Below, in pieces: positions 46,801 to 58,800 of a DNA stretch of 64,000 bases. The stretch's first letter is position 1. Every line of letters begins with the position of its first letter. The DNA comes from Ciona savignyi (lineage: Eukaryota > Chordata > Ascidiacea > Phlebobranchia > Cionidae). The DNA lies in contig CH002031.1 in NCBI GenBank assembly GCA_000149265.1, positions 1 through 64,000 on the forward strand, read 5' to 3'. A model generated the notes under the pieces. It searched no databases. It saw nothing but the letters and a program-made list of their open reading frames with translations, and was not told where the DNA came from. Both the position numbers and the translations under genes were made by a program.

Positions 46801-49800
46801 AGCAGACGCGGCCGCTAAACCAAGACGAAAAACAATACTGTTAAAAGTTTTATCACCGGATATAAACTAGTTTGCCAAGGGGCATACTTATAAGTGGTGC
46901 AATATGTTCGTACATCATTAAAAGGGCAAGAACATTTGAAAAGCATCTAAGAGTCATTAAGTTGGAAATAAGTGCGAAAACAGATGTAAAAAGGTGATAA
47001 AACCTTAATACTACGATACTGGATATGGGGTGGGTCAAATAGGCCTGAAAATATCCGGTGTAACTAGTTGTATGATGACCAGGCCTTACTTTGTCTGATT
47101 TAATAGCTTGGTGGGTTAGTGCGTTGTCTTTTAACTGAATGGTTGCAGGTTCTAAACTGGGCGCTAGCTGGTCGGTTGTGTCCTTGGGCAAGGCACTTAA
47201 CTGGCCTGAACCCAGCGGATTAATGGGTTCTACTTAATTGAATGTCTATTATATACAACACACTGCAATAGCTTGGTAACCCGACGGTGAACACAAGGTA
47301 TTCTGACGATTGCCTGTGTGTTAACCCCCTTGGCTTTCCCATTGACGAGGATAAACATGAATATCTTATCACATCCTTGACAAAATCAATTACCTAAAGC
47401 GTCAAAATGTGGCAGGACTTTCTCATTGGGCCCGTGGTAGATAAGTCTGCCCAGTGATAAGAGAGTGAGAGTGTCGAACTGCCTGAAGATGCTGTACCGG
47501 GGTTGGTGGATTGACAGGATAATCGTGCGTCCTTTGTTGCCGAGCCTGTGAGGTGAAATAAGACGTGTTGTGTTGGTTTGCGAACTCATATATGGGTAGG
47601 ACTGGAAATCTGTTGCAAGGCGGGCAATTGTATCTCGTAGCAAATGCTGGTAGGCTCGCACAAAACAAAAACGGCAACACTGACATTTATCGACAACAAA
47701 AAAATCGACTGGCAACACTGACATTCATCGGCAACACTGACATTCATCGGCAACACTGAAATTTATCGGCAACACTGAAATTTATCGGCAACACTGAAAT
47801 TTATCGGCAACACTGACATTTATCGGCAACACAGAAACCAACTCGCAACACTGCTCACCGCTTAAGCAGGAACATGACAGAGTTTGCAGTGGAAGCATCC
47901 AACCCAGTGGTCGGCTCATCCAGGAAGAGGACGGTAGGAGCAGTGATGAGTTCCATCCCGATCGACGCTCGCTTCTTCTCTCCTCCGGAGACTCCTCGGA
48001 TCATCTCGTTCCCAATCTGGAACAATTTTGTTAATTTTTTTTTGTCTGAAACAATTTTTTTTTTTTTTTTTTTATTTTTTTTTTTTAATTTTTTAAACCA
48101 TTTTTTGCTTTTTCAAATTTTTCTTAATTTTTTTGTTATTTTTTTTGTCTGGAACCGACCGATTAGCTTCACTTCTAATAGTTTTTAAATATGAACAGAG
48201 CACATCCAGGTATGGGTTTAAAAACCTGTTTCAGAAGCTTTTTAACGTTTGAAAGTGCCGCCCCAAAAAATTTATTTGCGCAGTTGTAATCACCGTTATA
48301 CATCCCTTGGACTTGTATAAGAGGGTTTTTAACATGTTCAGTGTTTAGTCCAAAATAAACGGTCAATTGCTGAGCACATCCAACTTAATTAAATTTATCA
48401 ACAGTATCAAAATCAAATATTTTTGACACAATGTGTTTCAATAGTTATTACATCTACTTTCCTCTTCTTTTTTGTTTATTTGAACTAATTCACGAATTGT
48501 TTTTCATTTGAATTAAAGATTTACATAAGAAGAATGTAATTTCAGCACAGAAGCTGTAACTTTTAAGCGGCTACTACGGTGGCGCCATTTGTGTTTAAAA
48601 ATGTCGGCCAAAGTAATGGATTGTGCTCTGAACCAGCCTTGAGTGTCAGTCTGCACACCATTATTGGATCCTTGTCATTTCCTTATTCACATACTTTTTT
48701 TAGGGGGAAACTAAAAGAAGGGAAAGAAGAAAGGAGTAAAACCACACATAAACATGAAGATTATGACATTAGAGTTAGTTTTAAACATGGGGTTAGAGTT
48801 AGGGATAGTTCTGCGGTTGAGATTAGTGTTCAGGTATGGGTTAAAATTAATTTCCATAATTTTAGTGGGTAGTTTTCCTCCTTCCTTTCTTTTAGCGTTG
48901 CCCCTTTTTTCATGTTTCATTGGATTTGATGCCATTTCTAAAGTGTGTGACGGTGTGATATTGCTGTTTCTGACCCTAAACAGGCTTTGTTAGTACAGAT
49001 CATTTGTTTTTCAATGTTTTCATTTTCCTTGTAAACTACCAACCATGTTCATAGATTTCTAAGAATTTTAACAACTATGACATTAGATTAACTGTTAAAA
49101 TATCTGCAAAATGCTTATTTATACAGATCATTTAAGCTTTTTTATTGTATTTTAGATGCCAAATTGTTTGGAATATGCAATAGATGAAATAACTTAACAG
49201 GCCAATTATTTAACTAATTTAATTATAGTGGGTAATATATAAGTAGCATATGCAAAAACCATAATTTACAATTGTCATTATATATTGTTTATAAAGAACT
49301 AGCAAAAGCATAGGGGGCAGATGGTAGCAAAATTTACAGAATGTAAAGGTTAAAAGTTCCGGTTTTTTATAAAAAAAAACTATATATTTAGAGAATTATT
49401 TATTCAAAATCCACTTTATGGCAATTTAAATTATTTTTTTAGGATTTACTCTGATAACAAAGATTCGATAAACTCTTTTCCAAATCTTAATTATTTTTAA
49501 GGGGTCCGAGCGCCAAAAGGGTTAAGAAACACTGATTTAGTGAATAGAATTCTGAGGCCAATATGTTCAAAATGAAATAAAACACAAGCTTATCTAGAAA
49601 TAAATAAAATGAACTAAATACTAAAAAATATTAGGTTCATAGTGAGGTGAATCTGCTAAATAAATTCTAAGTTATTTATTAACTCAGACCATATATAATA
49701 AATGTTGCGATTGTTTGCTGTACAATTGAACAAATAACTGTTGCTATGGGTCAAAGACCTTATATTGATCCTGTATTTGGTAAAATGAGTTCGCCAAAAT

Positions 49801-52800
49801 ATCTCAATCAACTAACGTTCTAAAGCAGGGTTGGCAACCTGCGGCTCTTATTAATTTTATTGCAACTATAGCGAGCGAAAGTTTGATACTCAAGCATAAG
49901 TTAAACAAACAGAAGAACACTCATGTTTTTATCATACACCGTGTTGTTTTCCTTTTATTGCAAAATAATATTAGTTTTGCGGCTCCCAGTGATTTTATTT
50001 TGTGAAAGATCGGTTAAAATGGCTGAAAGGCGACACTCTAACCTATTACCGGACGACCACCCTACTCATTGACTACAGCAAGCAACCAGTTTTAAACCTG
50101 CAGCACTTAAAGGAGACGAACTAACCCATTACCAGATGATCCCCCTACTCATCCACTACATAGTAGAGCTGAAATATTCACCTTTGTATCTGCACACATA
50201 GTGAGGCCGAGGTCGTATAAGATCTCTTGGATTCGCTTCTTCTTGTCTTTGTTGGAAACCGACCTAGGGAGCCGCAGATTCGCCGAAAACCAGAGATTTT
50301 CTCGGACGGTGAGCGTTCCGATCACGATATCTTGCTGTGAGGGGGAGTTTATGACTCAGCGCATAGTATATGACTCAGCGCATAGATTTTGTGCTGTGTA
50401 AGATTTGGAAAAAAACAAAATTAACATATGTGCATTGCAAAATCAAGAAGAATAAAATTATTAAAAAATATTTTTGTACACCTCCAATGAATAAAATGAA
50501 ATTAATTTTGTTAATGTCTTGAAATACATATAGATTTTGTGCAGTGTAATTATTTACCGATTTAAAAACTGCGGCCATTTTTTAATAATAATTTAGGAAA
50601 TGCATCATAAAAATCTGTGAATATTATTGCAAATTATGAAGTAAAATTCTGGGTATTCCAGTTTTTAATATCACTTGACCCTTTTGATGCTTTTTTTAAA
50701 ATAATTTGTTAAAATCACAAACAATTTTTCGAATAATTTTTAAAAATTTTAATAAATTTTCAGAATAATTTTTAAAAATTCCAATAAATTTTCAGAATAT
50801 TTTTTTTTTTAAATCTGAATTAAAAGCAAAATCCACATATTAACCATATTTTGTGACTTTTCTTTTCATAAAGTTGAAATATTTAAAACATTCACCTGGA
50901 CAACGTATCCACTTATTCTCTTGAAATTCGATGGGAGTGGTCGGCTATTGATGAGCACGTTACCAGAGAGACCAGCTGGGTCTTTTCTTCCAGCCAGTAT
51001 ATCAAGGAGGCTGCAAAGAAATATTAAAAAAAATCAAAATTAATAGAATGTACTAAAAGTGGGCTGAATAGTTTAAAGGGGAACTGAAGTCAATTTTAAG
51101 AATATCTTAATACATGGAAAAAAATACGCTGATTTCAAAAATCAAATCAGTTTCTTCCAATATTGTTTTGTTAAAGAGTTATGAGCAAATATGCATTTTA
51201 TTTTATGTTAGGGGATTTCCCGTATTACGTCACTGACGTTGTTGAGATTTCGTGCCTATATGCATTGTATACAATCATGTGCCAGTTTAGAGGTGAATTA
51301 GTAACATAAGCGCCTGCAGGAGCGTTGTATTTTCGTTTTTTATGGAGACTTAGCATAACACTTGTCATATAGCCTAACTGAACCAATGTACATGGTGACA
51401 GCTTACCTTAAGCGCGCTCATTCAGGCCTGCACGATCCTGGACCTAAGCTGAATGCTGAGGTATACAGGTCTCGTATTTAAATGACTTTAGAATAATAAG
51501 TCTTAGCAATTTATATCATAAATCATAGAAGTGAAGACAGAACAAGAAAACTAGAACAGGAGGCAGTAAACTGTAACTGCCAGCAATTTATAGAAATAAA
51601 CCAGCCATCAATCAAAGATCAGACTATGCGGTGGGAACAGCCTATTTCTTTCATGATTGTTGCTTTTCAATATATAGCCATAATCTGCAACGTAGACTAG
51701 CAATGTTGTTATCAACCCCCTAGGCTACAAACTGAGAGTGTGAGAGATTTGGTATACATATGCATAGAAGTTTTAACAAATTTCTTTTGTTTTCTTCATT
51801 TCTAGAGTAAATTTAAGTTAATGTATGTAACACTAAAAATGGATGACAGTTTTCAGCATTCTGGCATGGATGAAAGAAGTTTTATTGTACACAATAAAAC
51901 AACACAAATTTATTTATGTGCGTTTGAACCAAGGAAAACGTCTGAAAGTATCTTTGAAGATGCAAGCCCCATAGAAGAAAATGTTTATTTAGAAACATTA
52001 CCTATTGACATGACTTGGTGCCGTTGCAAAAACTGTATTCTTATGGACACACCGCAAGAATGTTTATGCTGCATGAATGTACATGCATTTGTGCACAAAA
52101 TATTGCCAGACTGGACTTGCATTACTAAAAGCCCTTATTTTTCAATTATCTGCTTGGATAAAGAAGTTCTTGAAGTTGCACTTGATGTACTGGGTTGATC
52201 ACTATGTTTAAAATCATAATCAGAAAAATTTAAAATTGTTGGAACTGTATTTTTCACCAAGTGGTTTGTTTTCATCATCTCAAATACAATTTTACTATGA
52301 TAATCCTTGTCACAAATATGTGCACTACACACTGCGGTTCTTTTTCCAGGTAGTTTAGAACGCTTGCATTGTTGTATCCATTGCTTCAACCGTTTTTTGT
52401 CGTTGTGAGGAAATCGATGGAAGAGCACAGGTGGATTGGAATTTTGAGTGCTGTAATAGGAATTTGTACATCCTGGAGCAAAACAATATACTCCAATCAC
52501 TCTTTCTTCCTTCTCAGTGGCTTAACTTTAGGCATTTTACAATATCTAATAAAAAGAACTAAATTAGAAATGTGGTATATTCTTATTAACTTATTTGGGT
52601 AGTTAAGTAAAGATCTATTATATATATTCTTCACTTACTTATCTGAGTGCTTGCTGTGTACTTATTGTCAGACTACACATCAGCTACTCAACTGTGGATT
52701 AACTGTTTTTTGCAATAAGTGGTATTCTGAACCAGTAGGCTAATGCTCAGTTTCAATAACAGCAGACATTAAATGCACCACATACACAACAGCAAAACAT

Positions 52801-55800
52801 TATACAAACAGCGCAAGGTAAACCATGAAAGAAATAGGCTTTTCCCACCGCATAGTCTAGCCTTTGCCTAATGGCTGGTTTATTTCTATAAATTGCTGGC
52901 AGTTACAGTTTAATGCATTCTGTTATAGTTTTCTTGTTCTGTTTTCACTTTTATTATTTATGATATAAATTGCTAAGACTTATTATTCTAAAGTCATTTA
53001 AATACGAGACCTGTATACCTCAGCATTCAGCTTAGGTCCAGGACCGTACAGGCCTTAATGACCGCGCTTAAAGTAAGCTGTCACCATGTACATTGGTTCA
53101 GTAAGACTATATGACAAGTGTTATGCTAAGTCTCCATAATAAAAACGAAAATACAACGCTCCTGCAGGCGCTTCTGTTACTAATTCACCTCTAAACTGAC
53201 ACATGATTGTATACAATGCATATAGGCACGAAATCTCAACAACGTCAGTGACGTAATACGGGGAAATCCCCTAACATAAAATAAAATACATATTTGGCTC
53301 ATAACTCTTTAACCAAAAAATATTGGAAGAAACTGATTTGATTTTTGAAATCAGCGTATTTTTTTCCATTTATTAAGATATTCTTAAAATTGACTTCAGT
53401 TCCCCTTTAATTTCTTATTAATGCTTTAAGTAAATTCAAAATATTAAAAAAATTAAATAAAAGTATTAAAAAACTCAAAATCAATGTATAAAAAGTAGGC
53501 TGAATGTGTTAATTTCTGATCAATGCTTCAAGTAAATTCAAACAAAATATTTAAAATATTTAAACAAAAGTATAAAAAAGTTAAATAACTAGTAAAAAAT
53601 GGCAAAATAAACGATTTTCGATTATTAACAAATTCAAAATTATGTATAAAAGTATGCTGATAGTTTAATTTCTTATCAATGCTTAAGTAATTTTAAAATA
53701 TTAAAAAAAATCAAAATAAAAGTATTAAAAGGGTTAAATAATTAGCAAAAAATGCACAATTTGTTAATGCAAAATAACCGATTCATTACATAGAAAATAT
53801 CTGTTACGAAACCAGTTTATGATCTGGTACAAAATGATATTAATAAAGCTTGGTTGGATAACTTACGATGACTTTCCACTCCCAGTTGGTCCCATTATGG
53901 CGTTTAAACCAGGCTTCATAATTCCACTGTGGAATAATGCATATCATTAACATATTGACATATTGTGATTGATGAGTTATTAGAACTAAAAAAACTTAAA
54001 ACAAAACATTTGAACTTAAAACAAAACATCCCAGAAAGTAATAAAATGCATTTCGCAAACATTTCAGCCACATATCAGTGTAAGTTTAAGTAATAATTTA
54101 GCCTTTTTGCTTTATTTTGACATATAAAACAAAGACTTAAAATGATCAACACCTTAAACTGGGGCATGGTTGTATAGAACTGTCTTGTCGAACAAACTAG
54201 CTAGAAACCGGTTTCGAACCTACCACCTTTGGGTGATGTTCTAACAGGCTACAAACCAACCAACCATCCAGATATGCAACTTACAGTGCGAAATAATAAT
54301 TTCGGTTTCATAAAGTTACAACATGTTGATTAATTAAATTTTTTGAATTAATAGTGTCATGGTTATTCAACTACTGGATAAAATCAGATCTTTATTTTTA
54401 AGGCAGTTGACCATTTGGTATGTTTTGAACAAAGTACCCTTCGTCTAATGCGCCAAATTAATAAAATGTTGGTTTAAAAATTAATTTCAAAAAATAAACT
54501 TTAAAATAATACTGAAACATGCGGAATTAGTAAAACAGGTATTTGATCATGTCATGCGTAATTATGGTTCTGTATTTCACACCAAGTTGTAATGGATTGG
54601 AAACTTGCAAACACGATTTATGAAAAATTAAAAATTAATGAAAAATTAAGTAAAAAGAAAACGTCCAAACAATTAAAAACTGAAAGATAAAACAGGTTAG
54701 ATAATCTAAGCATTGTTTTGCAACCTTTTTTTCACTATCGGCACATTTAAAAAAATTTAACAGCACAGCAGTCGAAATTATACAATGGGAGGTCTTCTGA
54801 CAAGCTATATACATTTGATATTAGTGTCTGATAGTCGTAATATTTAAATTTGCAAACACTTAAATCCTTTTTAATTGGTAAAAACTGTGTTTAAAGAATA
54901 CTATTATTTTTCTGCGGCACACCTAGCATTGTCTTGTAGTGTTGCGGAGCATTGATATAAGTATGGTTTTACAATATTTAGCAAGAAAACTTGCATAGTT
55001 CATTTCACAATAGTTCGAAAATCTAGAAATCTGGAAGATTGCAGAATTCAAACTTATTCAGATAAGGACAGTAATATTGAAGATATTAAAAGAAAAGGTA
55101 GATTCTTTAAAATTAGAATTAACAACACAGGAAAATCCATGCAAGTTGGTAATTTCAAAATTCTAAGTAAAAGTTAATAAAAATCGAAAATGAAAAGAAA
55201 TTAAGTATCGGTAGCCTACATTGCAAACTTGTAAAATTATTGAAAGGCATTCAANNNNNNNNNNNNNNNNNNNNNNNNNNNNNNNNNNNNNNNNNNNNNN
55301 NNNNNNNNNNNNNNNNNNNNNNNNNNNNNNNNNNNNNNNNNNNNNNNNNNNNNNNNNNNNNNNNNNNNNNNNNNNNNNNNNNNNNNNNNNNNNNNNNNNN
55401 NNNNNNNNNNNNNNNNNNNNNNNNNNNNNNNNNNNNNNNNCTGCTGGCGTCCACAGTCAGAGAAACGGTGGAAACACCTTCAGTAAAACTTGTTCCGTTT
55501 TTAGGGTTCATCGGGATAACTTCATTGATTTTACTCATTTCTCCCTTTCACTGAGCCCGAACCTTTTAAAGCTCACGCACACACGGCAAAAATGTAACAG
55601 GGAAACTTAAAATACTGAGTATTAAACCCTATGCGCAATTCTAAAACAGGAGTTTAAAATTAAATCAAGTAAACTTAATAATCAACAATGGATCCCTATA
55701 ATCTCATTTATGCTGTATAATTTATACTTCATGTTTTTTATATGTTTTTCTAATTTAAACAAATAGTACTGGTTAACTGTATTTGAATAAAATTAATTTA

Positions 55801-58800
55801 TGCTTTTTAATTAATTAAAAAACTCTAATTTTTTTTTTGTTTAATTTTTCAGCTTACTATGGCAGGACTGACTGTCTGGTGCAGTTTAAACAAAAATGCT
55901 AAAATAAAAGTCCAACCTTTCTTAAATAGCAATCGATGTGCAGAGTCATACGGTCAATATTTAACTCGTAAAGGTTACATAACCTGAACGTATGGTGAGT
56001 TCGTTACGTAATTTCATGAGTGGTCAAATACCAACTGTTATATAACACATGTATCATAATACAGGAAACCTGATACCTTACACGAGCGTCTTTCGGTCTT
56101 TGATTGATAAATATCATCAATGGAAAATACAATGTAACTTAACTTCAAACAACTTTATAATTAAATGCAGCTTGAAAATATTTCACACAGCAATTCTAAG
56201 TAGAACCGGACGATGTATGTAGAAATTATCGCCATGCCATCCCATATAATGCATGATTTGCATTTCACTGTACTGTCTGCAGCAATTATACAGCACAGGT
56301 GCCTGATGTATTACTTGGGAACTGACTTTGCATACAGTTGCCTATCTAGCATATTTTACACTTGACAAAGTAGGTATTAGTGACTCGTAAAAACTTGCCT
56401 GTTTTAGATATCACACACAGTCGATAAGTGCTACACTATATGCTATTCTTGCTTATTAGACTTGGTGCAGATTTTCCCATAACAGGAAATACATAAATAT
56501 CATCATACAATAAAATATCCATATACAATGCAAAATTCACCTACATATGTTATATACAGTAGATACATTATTCATAGAACACTTGGTTTCAATAATGTAA
56601 CACAACACTGAAATTGTAACGATGTGTGTTATTTACACAGGGTTCATAGTAGACCAATTTGCAAAAAATATAGCAAATTTAGATAAACTTTAAAAAGTTC
56701 TTTAAAAGACAAAACCTAAATGTTAAGCAAAATATATAATATTTCAAAATATTACAACAAAAATAACAACAGTTCTTTTTATTATATACACAGAATTTAA
56801 AAAGTGATAATAATTATATATATATATATATATATATACATTTAGATTAAACTAAAAACCAGTACTATATAAGTATATATATGTAATATATATGTACTGT
56901 ATTCTGTATAGGCCTACTCTTCTCGAAACATATCAGTTTTATGCAACATAGCCCCAAATTATTCAAAACGATTTCTAACATTGAAATACATGATAACAGT
57001 ACAGCTGACTGATCAAAGTGATACTGGTTATTTGCATACTTAAAGGTGAACACAATTGCCTTTTTCACGGACAGTGAGTGACACTGTAGCCATTATAAAG
57101 GGCAGGGTGACAAGGGTGTAATATTAACCTATTTGGACTAGTAAGTGAAAAGAGGTTAAAAAAATCTAAAAAAATCTAAAAATGATTTGTTTATAATAAT
57201 CACTAACAAAATAAAGAACGATTTACTTATGTACCAAACAAAACAAAAAAACAATTAGATACAGTAAAACATTAAAACTATGTAGCTGTACCACTAATTC
57301 TACTTTTAGTCATTCTACAACAAAAAGAAATGTATATTTGAATGGATTTTGATTTTTTGAGATTTTATTAAACCATAATTTTCACCTTTTAAAACAATTG
57401 CTGAGAAACAGTAACCGGTTTATCAATTTTTTCTGATGAGTTCTAGCTAAATCAGAATAAAAAAAAGCGACACATTACACTAAGTTACAGCAAAACACAG
57501 AAGCCAATTTTATTGCTTCACTACTTTAAATAAATCATATAAAAAATTAAGTTTTGAAAATTTTACTTTTGAAATTTTCCAAGTGTGTTTTTTGGGGTTG
57601 AATTCAAATGTTACTAACGACCAAGGCCATATTTATTAATCTCTAAAAAGTATGTTTAATTATAAACTTACCTCACATTTTGAAGTATACGTTGTTGTGG
57701 TTTGGAACTGAAACATGATGTTTGATTATCTTGCGCATCTGTGGCCTTTGGACTCTCTGTATTATTACAATCACCATTAATAATAAATAATAAAAATTTA
57801 AAAGTTGTACGATTTGACAACCTAAACCTTTAATAAGGACAAAAGCATAATGCAGAGCATAACTGCTGCATGAACCAATTAAATTTATTAGTAAGCACAG
57901 AAAAATAAACCAATTAAATTTATACTGGTACTCGTGAAATACAGGAATATCCAGTCAATTTTTTTTATGAATGTCGTCTTTCTATTTTGTCTGTATACAG
58001 TCACAATATAAAAATTTAACATAATTTACAAAACATTATCATGGTATAGGATATTCATGTTTTATTAGTCTTAATAGAAAACATGTGAGAGTTATCACAT
58101 GGGTAATCTTCAGATTGCCCAGTTTCGAGTTACCGTAGCTATTGCAGTGTGTTGTGTATAATTTGGTTTATTAAATTTATTAAATCTTTGGTTTATTAAA
58201 ATCCATTAATCCACAGGGTTCAGGCGATGTCCATTAAGTGCCTTGCACAAGAACACAACCGACTAGCTAGCGCTCAGTTCTGATCGCGTGACCCTTCGGT
58301 TAAAAGGTGATGGACCAACTAACAAGCTATTTAGTAACACACTAACTGCAATGGAAAACAAAATATGAGGGGAAATGCCATACAAATCCATGTCTGCACC
58401 CTCCTGCAGGAATAATCATTATATCATGTCAAAAATAATTATAAAAATTAAACTTTAGAAATTACGATAACAGTTTTAATGCAATTTACCTCCAACAACA
58501 AAATCGACATTTTGGAACGACAATTTCGCCTGCGTCTCTGTAGGAATGCACCTGAAAACATAACTTAATGTACAATTTGCTTATCAATTTTGTTGAATCC
58601 AGTATTGCAGCCAACTTACATAGAAGGATTTATATAAAATACATTTTGTGGGTGTGGCAGAGATAATTTCACAAAGACTTATAAAACTTATAAAGCATTT
58701 TGGTGGAAAATAAACAGTCCATTAGAAAATCCAATAAAGTGGAGATCTTAGTTTCTAACATTTGAAATTGTGACTTACATTAGAATTGATGGAGTTTGTG

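Larger units (their letters stand above)
51077..53406. mobile_element. 2.3-kb inverted-repeat element carrying THAP and P2X7-C-type proteins
   Basis: Arms 51077-51656 and 52823-53406 are inverted repeats of about 580 bp with few differences. Outer ends read AGGGGAACTGAAGTC and its complement, each bordered by TTAA (51073-51076, 53407-53410). The 1.17-kb centre encodes two short proteins on opposite strands with overlapping 3' ends. No transposase was recognised. It fills most of the gene B intron between the exons at 53867 and 51010. Confidence 0.9.

Noticed and set aside
46853..47191. 112-codon minus-strand open frame
   Set aside because: Its N-terminal part is antisense SINE sequence and the remainder has no recognisable domain or splice context.
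49850..50010. CAGGGTTGGCAACCTGCGGCTC, a hAT MITE start
   Set aside because: Left terminus is typical but no matching right end or target duplication could be fixed, so not called as an element.
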